64,000 nt of DNA from Allolobophora icterica (GCA_963556255.1 OY744617.1:31090066-31154065), one strand, 5' to 3'; positions 8,409 to 19,095 are shown, counted from the stretch's first letter. The notes: generated from the sequence alone by a model not told the origin. Translations and numbers: made by a program.

Positions 8409-11285
8409 ATGACGGAACATGTGGGTAAATCGAATGAAGAAATGGCATCTGGGTTCATCGCTAGCACATGCCAATTACTTCCAAAGTCATTTCCTCTTGT
8501 CTCTGATCATATGCATAGTGTATTACCGTCCTGGAGCAATGCATCAAATGAGTATTTAATTTTTTGTGGCAGCCATGCTGAGTTCTATATCCTACCGCCG
8601 AATGAATGCATTGATGACGTAGATGTCTTGATCGCCAGAGCTGATGAACTGGTCTTCAGTGGCGACTTTCCAGTGTTACCAAGGGAGAGGAGTGGCCTGG
8701 CAGATACAATCAAGTGGTACAAAATTGAATCATACCATGGATTTCCCGGTTTTGTTCGATTACGATATTTCGGGGAAATGAACTATAACTGGAAATATAA
8801 AAACTACGAATTTAAGCAAATATCTCTTTCAAACGACTACACGGTGCTAGATATGGATTGTATTTCAAATAGATTTTATCCTGGTGTACTCCTAAGAAAG
8901 GCGAGGACAGAAATCATTTGTGGTCCAGCAATTAAAAATCGAAGCGATAGGGCTGATAGTGATTATTTCTCACGTGATTACGTCTGCAGTAAGTGGTGCC
9001 CACAATGGCCTGAAGAAGCCCAAGGTTGGCTTAAACGACCTAGGAATAATGGATGGCCAACCATTGATACAATCGCCGACGTTACACAAAATGGTTGTCA
9101 TTTTGTTTTCGCTAAGCATCGTTCTTGCAGAGACGATAAACTACAGTGGAGGTTTTCATTTTCATTGGCGGAGGTAATTCTACTTCAGAGTTGGACTCAA
9201 ATTCAACAGATTGTCTACCATTTGTTGAGATTCTTCTGCAAGAGAGAATTAATACAAAAGGATTGTCCAAAGGAGGATGAGGTTCTCTGTCCGTATCACT
9301 TAAAGACGCTGATGTTGTGGACTTGTGAAGAGATGTCACCTGAATGGTGGAATTCCTCTTCTGCTATTTCGATCTGCTGTGAGTTATTGAAGAAGCTATC
9401 CGACTGGCTACAGAAGAGGCATTGTCCGAACTATTTCATTCCTGAAGCAAATTTATTTCATGAATCATGGAGCACCACAATCCATGACAAGACTGTGGAA
9501 CGAGTAAATGAATTCCGAAACTCTGGCATTCTCTGTCATTGGTTCGTGGAAAATTACATACTGTCATTCATTCGGAGACATTTCAAGGTTGAAAGCACAA
9601 TGCAGGTAATGCCACATTTAGCGGATTTCATGCTGGTTGTCTTTAATTTTTGGAAAGTGACTGAATTAGAATCATTGGATTTATATTTTTATTTCACATT
9701 CTCATTTTCACATTCGCGCTGTCGTCTTGTAATAAAACGTGGATTAAGTTCAGGACTGCGCCATAGCTTCGTTACGGGATATAATTTCAGATGTAGTGAA
9801 TCGCAAATACACTGGCGGCTGAGAGAGCTGTCAACAATTCAGAACGTCTCTAGTTTCACGTACTATGACATCCTACTGTTTATCTTGCATACAGCTTATG
9901 GTTTAAGCTGCGGAGAGATTTCATGGGATAGCAGTCTCTTTGTTGAATTTGTCAATGGAATTTCGATACAACCAAAAATTGTAAGGTCTCAGTATCATAA
10001 CTTTCCGAAAGCGTACACAGCACAAAGTTGTCAGTGTCAATTTCTGCATGCTCAGGGTCTCCTGCAAAATTTATCCGGATCAAACAGTCATGCGGAATTT
10101 AAACTCCTGACTATCATGTCTAAAGAGTTTCTTAGAAGAGCTCTAGAACACGAAGGTTCTAAATGCAACGGCATTGCTCCTGCAGCTTTGGCCTATCTGG
10201 CTGCTATCCACTTTGCCACATCAGAACACCAAGTAGCAATGCACTTCTGCTTGTCAGTTCTCGTGGATCAGCCTTCCCAAGAGGATAGTGAGACACTGAA
10301 TGCAGGTTGTTTGTTATTTATTGACGATGTCGCAAGAATCGTTGGATTGTGTGTTCTTCAGAAGAATATTACTGAAAATAATCTCCATTACATGGGAAGG
10401 CGGCATTATCTTGATCTGCGTCTTTCACCCGAAGTCTTTGCTCATTATTTAACTATATTATCTACCGAAAGAATATTCAAACATTTATATTTAAGTCGTG
10501 ATTGGCCAGACTCAATATTTCCTATGGACGAATGTTTGAAGACTTTACTAAAACCGATATGCATTGTTTCGATGAATTCATCTCTTCATTTGAATGCTAC
10601 CAGACAGATTGTTTATCACAGAACAGATGCATTGACAGAAACCGAGATTTCAAATGTGAATCCTTTGATAGTCAAAGAAACAGTAATTGATGTTCTAATG
10701 GAATATGCTTTGGAAAATATGATTTCATTCTACAATGTGTTTCGCAACGACTTTGGCATAAAGTGCCACACAGCTGACTGCTATCGTGCTTTGTACCTTT
10801 ATAAGTGTCGCCAATACGATGAAGTACAGTATTTATGTGAGCGGATTCTTGAAGAGCCTGATCTGCAGAGCGATCTGAAGGAATTTTCATTTGTGAATGT
10901 CTTGTTGTTGCCACCGTTTGACTCTTTTTTCGATAGAGACGTACAGTCGTTGCTTGGATTTCACACACTCTTTTTTTATTTATCACCTACGCATGACGAT
11001 ATGCGGAGAGTTGAGTTAACTGCTGAATCAACGTTTGAGCATTGTTTTGCAAGAAATGTGAGCTATTTTAGTCGTGCACTATGCTCTATTCTTGACTACT
11101 CCGTTAAAAGCCACTATTTTCTCGGAAGATATTTTCTTGCAAAATATCTGAAAGTCAGATGTCATATTGATTGTAATCTTTCGTTTTCAGAAGCACTGAC
11201 TGAATTCACTACTCAGCAAACAAATCTGCCGTTTGAACACATCATTCGCAGATTTCTTCTAAGAAAGCTTCGTATTGATAAATAA
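8409..11285 (+). CDS. Mab-21/cGAS-like (cGLR-type) protein, tandem copy 1
   Basis: An intact, intronless 958-residue ORF. The N-terminal 350 residues have the Mab-21 layout: CGSHAEF (GS at 54-55), DDVDVL (D70, D72), GFPGFVRL (111-118), LDMD (147-150), WCPQWPEEAQGW (196-207), then GWP, GCHFVF, WRFSFSLAE, YHLKTLMLWTCEE and YFIPEANLF. The family includes cGAS, which makes a cyclic dinucleotide from ATP and GTP on sensing nucleic acid; D70, D72 and D148 are my candidates for the acidic triad. The remaining 600 residues look helical, with a TPR-like stretch at about 575-620. I chose ATG 8409 because it matches the other copies and follows an AG that resembles a splice acceptor. Immune sensing is inferred from the family; activity is unknown. 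The stop is TAA rather than TAG because of a retroposon insertion. Confidence 0.85.
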   Translation: MTEHVGKSNEEMASGFIASTCQLLPKSFPLVSDHMHSVLPSWSNASNEYLIFCGSHAEFYILPPNECIDDVDVLIARADELVFSGDFPVLPRERSGLADTIKWYKIESYHGFPGFVRLRYFGEMNYNWKYKNYEFKQISLSNDYTVLDMDCISNRFYPGVLLRKARTEIICGPAIKNRSDRADSDYFSRDYVCSKWCPQWPEEAQGWLKRPRNNGWPTIDTIADVTQNGCHFVFAKHRSCRDDKLQWRFSFSLAEVILLQSWTQIQQIVYHLLRFFCKRELIQKDCPKEDEVLCPYHLKTLMLWTCEEMSPEWWNSSSAISICCELLKKLSDWLQKRHCPNYFIPEANLFHESWSTTIHDKTVERVNEFRNSGILCHWFVENYILSFIRRHFKVESTMQVMPHLADFMLVVFNFWKVTELESLDLYFYFTFSFSHSRCRLVIKRGLSSGLRHSFVTGYNFRCSESQIHWRLRELSTIQNVSSFTYYDILLFILHTAYGLSCGEISWDSSLFVEFVNGISIQPKIVRSQYHNFPKAYTAQSCQCQFLHAQGLLQNLSGSNSHAEFKLLTIMSKEFLRRALEHEGSKCNGIAPAALAYLAAIHFATSEHQVAMHFCLSVLVDQPSQEDSETLNAGCLLFIDDVARIVGLCVLQKNITENNLHYMGRRHYLDLRLSPEVFAHYLTILSTERIFKHLYLSRDWPDSIFPMDECLKTLLKPICIVSMNSSLHLNATRQIVYHRTDALTETEISNVNPLIVKETVIDVLMEYALENMISFYNVFRNDFGIKCHTADCYRALYLYKCRQYDEVQYLCERILEEPDLQSDLKEFSFVNVLLLPPFDSFFDRDVQSLLGFHTLFFYLSPTHDDMRRVELTAESTFEHCFARNVSYFSRALCSILDYSVKSHYFLGRYFLAKYLKVRCHIDCNLSFSEALTEFTTQQTNLPFEHIIRRFLLRKLRIDK

Positions 11286-11577
11286 GATAAGATAAAATGA
11301 GAATATTCTTTATTCAAGCAATTGCTTTCCGCATTTTGGTGCACAACCGTATACATCTTTCCGCTATCCGTATGTATGCGTCTTTCTGCTACCAACAACA
11401 GTTCTAATCTAGGTCTCATATATTTATATATATGCAGACATTTATTTGTTATATATGTCCTAAGCAGTCTTGATCCCATATGACATCCTTGTAATGTATG
11501 TTTGCCTCATCAAGTTATCGGCAGTTGGGATAACGCGATCATGGGCCCTCGGTCTCAGATTGTAGGCGGAAGGCTTA
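11286..11577 (-). mobile_element. Retroposon with (TTATC)n tail, antisense, at the gene 1 stop
   Basis: It begins in an AAGATAAGATAA tail and AGAATATTCTTTATT, runs through GCATTTTGGTGCACAACCG and ATCAAGTTATCGGCAG, and ends at 11577. The same element lies on the plus strand at about 55190-55487, ending in TTATCTTATCTTATCTT. Units 2 and 3 go straight from the stop codon region to TTC(C/A)(G/A)GAG, so it was inserted within the stop codon of gene 1. It replaces the first bases of the original 3' UTR. Confidence 0.8.
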
Positions 11578-11805
11578 GTTCAAGAGTTTCATCATATCAG
11601 TTTCCAGGTTGAGTTTTCATATGAAATCTGCTTTTCCTGATTATGTGAATCCGCAGAATGAAACTTACTTCTGAAGTATTGCTGCGTGACCCGGCTATCG
11701 CTAGGGAGCCAATACATAGTCTTGAAAGTGTTCCCCGTTCTAGTGTGGAGATATGAAAAACCACCTATTCTGCCATGTCTGTGTGGCGCTATTTGAAACT
11801 AAAGT
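11578..11805. repeat. Tandem unit 3' flank after gene 1
   Basis: Matches 26473-26620 (after gene 2) and 33441-33660 (after gene 3), for example AGGTTGAGTTTTCATATGAAAT and GGAGCCAATACATAGTCTTGAAAG. No gene is visible. It is cut at about 11805 by a retroposon tail. Confidence 0.8.
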
Positions 11806-11895
11806 AAGTAAGTAAGTATATTCTTTAATAAACCGCCTGCAAATGCACTGCGGCTAACAGACATGTTATGCACAAAAGAGGCGCAAGAAACAAAG
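11806..11895 (-). mobile_element. LINE/SINE 3' tail, antisense
   Basis: AAGTAAGTAAGTAAGTATATTCTTTAATAA followed by TGCAAATGCACTGCG is the reverse complement of the LINE 3' end seen at 6560-6618 and 17760-17858. About 200 bp beyond it (to 12100) may belong to the same insertion, but I cannot align them. Confidence 0.65.
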
Positions 11896-12099
11896 GAAAT
11901 ACAATAAAAGAAAAATGCAATTGGAAAATGTTATTAGAAAAATGTTATTAGAAAAATGTCAGGCTTTTTTCACGATTCTGATTGTCTCTCTGTATAAGTC
12001 TTTTTATTATCATTCATTACGAATGTCTACGAATACAGCGTTCACTAGCAGACTGAATGTTCAGTTACACAGACGAGATAGTTAGGATACTGCAACGGC

Positions 12100-13212
12100 T
12101 ACCATAACTTCTATTCTAGACTTCTTAAGATGAACGTCTATAGTGACTGCTTAACCTAGACATGTCAGCTAGTACAGAATCTCCGGTCAAATTCTCTGAC
12201 CAGCTGCAGTATATTATTCATGCAGAGTGTCATCACAATCTCCTATTTCTAAACTCCTACAGCTTCTCAGGCGCCTCAATGTCTAGACACGTATCTGGGT
12301 TACATCATTATTGCCTTACACACCTAAATCTACTCTGTGATACTTCTATAGACGTCTTTGTCAAGCTGAAGTTGCCTGCTCCAAAAACAGAAATAAGTTG
12401 CTCCTTCCTCCACAGTAGGTTCTTGTTCCTTCTTCAACACCTGCTTTATAGATCGTGCCACCACAGGCAACTAGAAAGAATAGTTTCTATACTTGATTTG
12501 CTCTTCATAAGACCAACGGAACTCTGAATCTGACTTTTTTCTGTCAGCCATTCAGGAAACTTCCTCAGATGGAAGTTGTGCATGTGCAGCGATGAATTCT
12601 GCAGACATTCAAGCATCACCATATGAGAATGAACTGATGTACAATTTCATGCGTTCTTCGAAAGCTTATCGTTATGTCACATTTCGTGACTTTTCATTAC
12701 GGTACAACTCGCTGCATAACGAGCTCTGAAGAATAAAATTAGCTTAACACCTTTCAAAATGGTACATGAGGAGAAGTCTGATGATCCCATACAATGTCCA
12801 GACAACTAACGCTGAAGTATGGAAACGCACAATATCGACCCCTGTCGCAGAGATGATCAAAACAAACACACTCAACATTTCTGCTGGCTGATTGGACCCT
12901 GCTCGATCATTGCGAACGATCAATGCCGTAGCGAGTAGTGTTCCAGGGGTGCCATGGAACAGCCGCAACTCAAAAGGGTGCGATAAATTTGAGACGAAAT
13001 GATTTAATTATCTGTATCTTGAAATATAATATACATGTGAAATGAAATAAATGTAGTAAATTAAGTAACAACAACCAGACACTGATACCTAATTGATATC
13101 TGATTTAACCGCATTTGCTGTCAATGTTTTAAAAGTCTGTGTGATCCCGTTGCGCTTGTGTCAACGAGAATTATTGCAGTAAACGAATATTGATTGATTA
13201 ATTGATGAAGTG

Positions 13213-13256
<44 letters not shown>

Positions 13257-14338
13257 ATGTATTTGATTTTAATAGATAGTCATTACTTAGGTTGATCTTT
13301 AGGAGGAAACGCTACATTTATGCTTGGCACAGAGCGCAAATATAGCTTGCTAGGTTCCTGCGAACGATTCTGGATATAAATCCACAAGCAATAACAAGAC
13401 CCGAGAGAAAGAAAAGGCAATCGGACGATCGAGACATACATGAACCCGAACGGTTGAAGCAGACTTCGATCAGTGAAAGCCTACGCAATGCTCTTCATAA
13501 ACTTGGCGCTCAATGTGACATTCGTGTGTGTCGCAACTCTTCTAAATGACGTGGAAGAAAGTGTAGTTTTCTTGGCTGCGATGAAGCGTAGAAGGCGATA
13601 CATAAGGAGAAAGCTGAGAATTCCCAGCCATGCCCAGACAACTAAAGCTGAAGTATGGAAACGCACAACGTCGACCTCTGTCGCAGAGATGATCAAAACA
13701 AACACACTCAACATTTTGCTGGCTGATTAGAAAGAAAGGAGAGTACCCACTCTTTGGCAAACAGTTCCGTTAACAAGACGAATGAATTTGTATTAAGCAT
13801 TGCTCCATATATACAGTGCATCAGAAATTCTCAGATTCCATTTATCTTGACAGAATTCTAAAATGAGCGAATAACTTATGTGAAAATCATTTGACTGAAT
13901 GCTAAATACTTTGAGTTTTAATGACTTAATTTAGTATAGAATTTATTTTTGTTGGATCCCCTGTGGTCAAATAAAGCATTTGCAAAGAGACGATTGCGAC
14001 GAGCTAATGATGATGAAAATAAATGGTGATGCGACTACTAACACGAAAGGAAGTCGAACAATCCCTTAAACCCGACGCAGGAGCAGCCATGTACGTGAAA
14101 TACTGTATTAGTGACTTCATTCTGTGATCTCCTCTAATAGGCATTAAAACACAGTGGCTTTTACTGCCCCCTCCTACATGGACTTTGACTCTGGTTCACG
14201 CTACTTCAAAGTAGTTTGTGCTGATCCACGCGATCCAATGTCTTTAGCTTGCACCACTTTCTATTGGAAAGTAGTCAGCAATCTCAATCCGTTGAAGAAG
14301 TTATGACCGAAATCCGAATGGTCAGAGAAATATTAACG

Positions 14339-14403
<65 letters not shown>

Positions 14404-14806
14404 AATAATAATATCCGAAGGAAACTTGTTACCTTTTCCAGCGCCTGTCAGTCTGTATTAAGCGCTTTAACACCGTTTCTTTTATGGGAACCTTTGAGCA
14501 GCATGGTCTTGTCGAGTGAGTCGTTCCAGACACCCACCGCACAGTCTTCGGACATAATTTCATAGCCTGAGGGAATAGAACTACCTCGGGTGCAAAAAAA
14601 ATATAATAATAATAATAATGTTTTTCCATCTGCATCCAGCGCTACAACGCCCTCGCATGTCGTGGCACTTTCACTAATTTTGCGGATGACGATGCCTGAT
14701 TTTTCAGACATTCAACAACAGCTCCTGGCATAATTTTTTACACTCTTGAGGGATTACATGTACCTTGGCGAAAAATAATAATAATGATAATGATGATAAT
14801 AATAAC
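12100..14806. repeat. Tandem unit 2, upstream flank part 1 (B-type)
   Basis: Homologous to the other flanks and closest to unit 4: the block 12950-13070 matches 34380-34500 nearly base for base in places. About 140 bp appear twice within this unit (around 12760-12890 and 13595-13728). An (AT)n array lies at 13209-13250 and a (CAA)n array at 14337-14400. Positions 14460-14790 carry sequence with internal ATA-rich tracts that I cannot classify. No supported gene apart from the short ORF at 13488. Confidence 0.8.
13488..13730 (+). CDS. Short ORF conserved in all four units (copy 2)
   Basis: Begins MLFINLALNVTFVCVATLL and continues AAMKRRRR, as in the other units. An in-frame ATG 15 bases upstream (13473) is also available. 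In this copy the basic stretch runs into the internally duplicated 140-bp piece, so its C-terminus is probably not ancestral. No homology recognised. Confidence 0.2.
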   Translation: MLFINLALNVTFVCVATLLNDVEESVVFLAAMKRRRRYIRRKLRIPSHAQTTKAEVWKRTTSTSVAEMIKTNTLNILLAD

Positions 14807-15087
14807 CAGAGCCGTAGCAACAAAGAACGTGGCCCCCTTCGAACAAACGTCCGGGGCCCCTTACAATGCGGAAACTGGAATTCGGTAACATAAGGGTTCA
14901 TATTATGTATACAGACAATTGAAGTCTGATGACGTATCCAATAGCATTATGTGGTGTGTCAAAACAGTATCATGATGATCATAATGACTTCACGTCGTTC
15001 ACGGTTATTTTTGCCACTTTTAGGGGCCCCCTTCCTTGCGGGGCCACCTCCGGTCGGAGGGTACGGAGGGCGGTCGCTACGCCTCTG
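14807..15087. mobile_element. hAT-like MITE (CAGAGSCGTAGC ends), copy 1
   Basis: It begins CAGAGCCGTAGC and ends with the complement of CAGAGGCGTAGC, flanked on both sides by ATAATAAC (14799-14806 and 15088-15095), an 8-bp duplication. Unit 3 keeps the uninterrupted ATAATAACCTATC at about 28550, so it arrived after the units separated. A second copy is at 54349-54687. No coding capacity. Confidence 0.9.
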
Positions 15088-16060
15088 ATAATAACCTATC
15101 ATATCCATCCTAAGAACTCGCCAACATTGCATCAACGGAAATCTCTTATCAGGCTTTCCATTCCAAGTGGACGACAATGCTCTTCCACGAATCCTATCCT
15201 GATTCCTCTTTTTCCTCTGTTCCGTCTCGTTGTCCCAATTCTAAACACCATCCACCATAGTCGTCTGACTGTCCTTGAACTAAAGCTAATGCTCGGAGTA
15301 GCTCTCCTTAAAAGGCGCTATATTAATGTCTATTTTTAATGAATGAAGAAGTGGGAAAATTATAAGGGCGTTGTGTTAAATTAGAATTAAATAATTGCTA
15401 AGACCAAAATCGAAATTAAATGACTAAAGCAAAACTAAAATTTACTTACTAAAACTAAAGCTAAAATTCATACATGAATTTTTTAGTTCGAAAACTAAAA
15501 CTAATATTCAGACAGAAACGATTAGAACTAAAACTAAAACTTTAGACTGACAATCATAACTAAGACTAAAACTAAAATTGAGACATTATTAAAACAACTC
15601 TAGTCTGACTGCCCTTGAACTAAAGCCTATAGGGAGGATAAGGAAAAGGGCGACGCCAATGACCTTTGTGGCATTGCAGCGTCGCTACGCAGGAACTACG
15701 TATCCGATAGGGACTTTACTGCTTGAAATAAGTGCTTTAATTTCACGACTTATATTTTCGGGTGGTGCCAGTCCGAAGCCTAGATAAAAGAGGAGGGCAA
15801 TGCCAGTCATATTCATTATGACATTAATCAGTGTCTCTAAAACAGAAACTACTCAACTGTAACTCTTCCATTGTCGTTTTCGGATTGTTCCAGTCTCAAG
15901 TACGTTAGATAGTGGATGATGCTAAACCTTTTCGTAATGACACATTATTGTAAAACAAAATATGACCCACCAGAGAAAAAGTTGCCGACAATCAGAATAA
16001 ATCCACAGAAATTCCTCGTCGAAACCAAGTTACCTTGTGCGACCATGCCTAGTTGGCTAC
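15088..16060. repeat. Tandem unit 2, upstream flank part 2
   Basis: Continues the unit flank: 15096-15280 matches 28556-28720 and 15600-16050 matches 28730-29120. Between them, 15350-15600 is an ACTAAA-rich imperfect repeat with no counterpart in unit 3, probably an inserted element. Homology fades at about 16060 and resumes at 21126. Confidence 0.75.
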
Positions 16061-16560
16061 ATTTACACAATTCAGGCATCGCCAGACACTTCACGTACGT
16101 GTTCCATGTATAGCGCGAAAGGTTCCTTCATACATAGCAGCCTTTGTTTCGTAATCGCAACCTTCACATTTTTAGTGTTACTCAAGCGAAGCTAAGGGCA
16201 TCATCTTATTCACGAGCGCTACGTTGTGTCCAGAGTTATGAAGAGTAGATCCGAGTTTTTGCCAGTGGGTCTCATAGTAAAGTTTGTAGACCACCTGTGG
16301 TCTACGAGGGTGGTTTGTGGCACCCATTTACCAATTATTTACAAAGTCCCTTTCTGTAACACTGTGTCTCGCAGATCGGGCGATAGCATTCTGGCCTTGT
16401 TTATTCTTATACGAAATACACACATATTTATACATTTTATGGAATTGTCCGATCTAATCTGGTTCAATCTAATCTATACGTTTAATCTAATCTAATGAAT
16501 TCTATGTCGGTCTATGTCAATAGAAAGTCAATGTCTGTCTCAATGTCCAAGACACCAACT
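16060..16560. other. Unclassified, start of the unit 2 insertion zone
   Basis: No match in the other units. A short piece around 16185-16230 (CTAAGGGCATC, ACGAGCGCTACG) resembles 46235-46285, hinting at a dispersed repeat. No gene is visible. Confidence 0.5.
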
Positions 16561-16570
16561 GGGGGGGGGG

Positions 16571-16792
16571 CCCGATAGCGCATCGGATAACATCTGGCGT
16601 AGAGTGCGAGAGGTACAGAGATCGAGTCCCATAGGCGGACATGCTTTGTAGGCTGCAATTTGCGCCGTGTATTGCAGGCTGTCTGTTCTGTTAGTAGTTA
16701 AGATTTATCGCATAACATGTACTTGTACAGCGCAGTGCGTTTGCAGGCGCTTAATTAAAGAATAAATATTATTATTATTATTATTATTATTA

Positions 16793-16827
<35 letters not shown>
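16571..16827 (+). mobile_element. tRNA-derived SINE, family C, with (ATT)n tail
   Basis: A tRNA-like head has a box A-like GATAGCGCATCGGATAAC and a box B-like GATCGAGTCCC. The 3' end is GCAGTGCGTTTGCAGGCGCTTAATTAAAGAA followed by an ATT array (about 16769-16827). The same design appears at 21427-21769. The 3' end resembles that of the LINE at 6560-6618, so the SINE probably borrows that LINE's machinery. Confidence 0.75.
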
Positions 16828-16949
16828 GATGGTCGTTTCAATTAAAAACATGCTCAAAAATCATTATCTATTGGAAAAGCGAGGTTGAAAAACTCCGTTG
16901 GATCCAGGAAAGCAGAATCCAGGTGATGTTACTGTTCGTGTCGTAGAGA

Positions 16950-17080
16950 AAGCACATCTACCTTTATCACTCGCCTTGCAACGCGGAGAATGATGGTTTA
17001 AGCTTGGTCTGAGACGGTTACTTTGTACCAATGTGTACTGGCCTTGAGATAAGTGTAAATATAAATGTAAACGTTTTTCT
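16950..17080 (+). mobile_element. Degenerate SINE, family B
   Basis: ACTCGCCTTGCAACGCGGAGA and GAGACGGTTACTTTGTAC match the family B SINE at 61045 and its minus-strand copy at 57040-57215. The box B region is poorly preserved. It ends near TAAATATAAATGTAAACG. Confidence 0.55.
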
Positions 17081-17099
17081 ATAACGACCGTATGGCGTC

Positions 17100-17330
17100 G
17101 ACCCTGCTCACTTTACAATGAATTCATCGGGTGAGGTCCTTCACCTAACTTCACCACCGCTGCCCGTTTGCATGGGTTCCACGTCATTTAAGGCTCCTTG
17201 TGTACGGACCGTGCTAGCCCGAGATTCAAATCTTTTAAATAAGCTATTATCGATTTACCAACCGGTATCCTCACGTACAGAGGAGCGTGTAGCTAACCGG
17301 ACCATTACACAAAGATGATAATGATGACTT
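17100..17330 (+). mobile_element. Retroposon fragment, family E
   Basis: GCTGCCCGTTTG, GGGTTCCACGTCATTTAAGG and a box B-like AGATTCAAATC. Similar sequences occur at 47340-47520 and 53330-53410. The three aligned copies indicate a dispersed, probably tRNA-derived retroposon. The ORF across it is not a gene. Confidence 0.6.
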
Positions 17331-17579
17331 ACAAATACCTTTCGCATAATCGGAAAAGGGATACAGTATTAAATGGCACCCAAATTACGAGCACATTCAG
17401 GGTAACCTGATTAAGGATAATTCGAACCATTCAAAGTTTTTGAGCTGCTTAGGAGTTACCCTACCCTGATCCATCCTATCCTCCGATTTCCAAGCTTTCT
17501 CTTCGTCAACATCACCTGCCTTAGCAGCTGCTCTTCCTCCTCTCTCTGGTCTCTCTGGCAACTGGACTCTGAAAACCAC

Positions 17580-17700
17580 TGGACATCGCTTTCTGGACAA
17601 CCCTTCTGACAGGACGCGGCGCTTCTGAATAAGCTGATGCCCTACGCCTAGCTTTACAGTAGCGCTTTAAAAATTTGAAGTTTTCGATAACGATTAGCGC
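17580..17700 (+). mobile_element. Retroposon 3' end, family D
   Basis: CTGAATAAGCTGATGCCC, then CTAGCTTTACAGTAGCGCTTTA and an ATAACGATTAG-like tail. Five other copies occur (46925-47030, 52265-52385, 61785-61860, 61920-62035, 62615-62705), all ending in ACGATTA-type tails, so this is a dispersed LINE or SINE 3' end. Confidence 0.65.
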
Positions 17701-17701
17701 C

Positions 17702-17858
17702 AAGTTAGGCTCTGTTGCTATTATTTCATTTATAATCTAACGTCATTATTACTGTTATATTTTTTCTTTCCTCTTTGTGTAAAATTGTATGTAAAGCGAT
17801 GTGCGTTTGCTAGCGCTTAATAAAGAATATACTTACTTACTTACTTACCTGCTTACTT
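17702..17858 (+). mobile_element. LINE 3' UTR and CTTA tail
   Basis: Nearly identical to 6488-6618: GGCTCTGTTGCTATTATTTC, then GTGCGTTTGCTAGCGCTTAATAAAGAATA and a CTTA-repeat tail. A 3' fragment only. Confidence 0.8.
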
Positions 17859-18114
17859 AAGTAGCAACGATTCAGTTTTAGTAGGGTCGAGAAGGAAGTT
17901 TTGTTTGCTGCCATTTTTCCAGAATGGCAGTGCACAACAGTTGCGCAAATTAATTGCGAAACAAATGTGTAACTCCTTTTAAAAATCAAACAATACGACT
18001 CTAAAATTAACAAGATAAGCGAGAGAAACACAAGAGTTGCTTAAAATTTGAGCAATAAATATCCATAGGCTCATTCTAGAAACTGTATTCGATCAGGTGT
18101 ATACTGTAATATAG

Positions 18115-18600
18115 CATAACTATGAGAGTGCATCGTTTTAACGGACCACGGTGGATCCGATCAACCCATGTCCGGTCTATGCTTGAGGTCTTACAGTCCA
18201 CCAATGGCATGTGGGATAATTAAATTCAGACTGCGTTGTCGATGCTGCTGAGCGGAACCAAGCGATGTCCGGGATTAAGACGAGAGCAGTCGACATGACC
18301 TTCAAAATAAGAAGCAGATAATTGCATTGACCCTGCTCCTCTATCCACCACCTTAAGGTACTTCAAGGCGCTATGGTAAGTGTCCACATTGTCGCGTGAG
18401 GAGATCGACGACAACGACGAGATGTCATCATCATCACGATGGAGGCGTCGTTGGCGGTCGAGATAGAATGATGACGGACGAAAGCCAGTCTCCACTTGGT
18501 CAACAATGAAGGCAGCGAGGCCGAGGTGTAATCGGACACCACACAGCCAAGGTGTAATAGGACACTTCGCGGCTATGGTGTAACCAGACACCGCCCGCGC
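18115..18600. repeat. Dispersed repeat R2, copy 1
   Basis: CATAACTATGAGAGTGCATCG, then CGGACCACGGTG and a long stretch through GTGGGATAATTAAATTCAGA match 35240-35660. Positions 18355-18395 also match 37545-37580. The element class is unknown. The ORFs in it are not conserved between copies. Confidence 0.7.
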
Positions 18601-19095
18601 TGCAGGCGAGCGACGACCCGCGTCTCGAGGAGCAATCTGACACTAATTGACGATAGCATGACGTGGGGAGGGGGCTGACCGATGCACGCTGAAGTTCCTA
18701 CTTAACGGAAGGAAAAGGAGAATACGGGACTTGTACTACTGACGAGCGCGTCGTGTGAACAGCGGTCGAGCGATCAACATCGAGAGGAGCGACCAGCGGC
18801 GACGGCAGAGTATTAGTCCGTCAGATTCAGAGACTGACGCGAAGAACGATCTGTAGTTAGGCTGTACGAAGCAACATTTGAGATAGTCCGATTTAATATC
18901 TAAACGCTTTAATACTACGTGGAAGTTCCCGTAGAGTTAGTGTATATATTTGTTTCTTTAATTAAATTCATTTATTAATTAAACAAAGTTCGTCGTGAAT
19001 CTTCTATAGAAAAGTTAGGCACGTTAAAACAAAGTGCAAGTAAAAGAACAAGCAGTCGAGGGTCGACATCAACACACGGCAAACACACGACAGGG
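18600..19095. other. No gene seen
   Basis: Moderate-GC sequence to about 18900, then AT-rich. No ORF, terminal repeat or tandem structure that I can support. Confidence 0.4.

Noticed and set aside
12162..12527. 121-codon ORF in the unit 2 flank
   Set aside because: The corresponding stretches of units 1 and 4 are broken by stops or frame changes and no family signature is visible.
14929..15339. 136-codon ORF
   Set aside because: It runs from a hAT-like MITE into unit flank, and the frame is not kept in unit 3.
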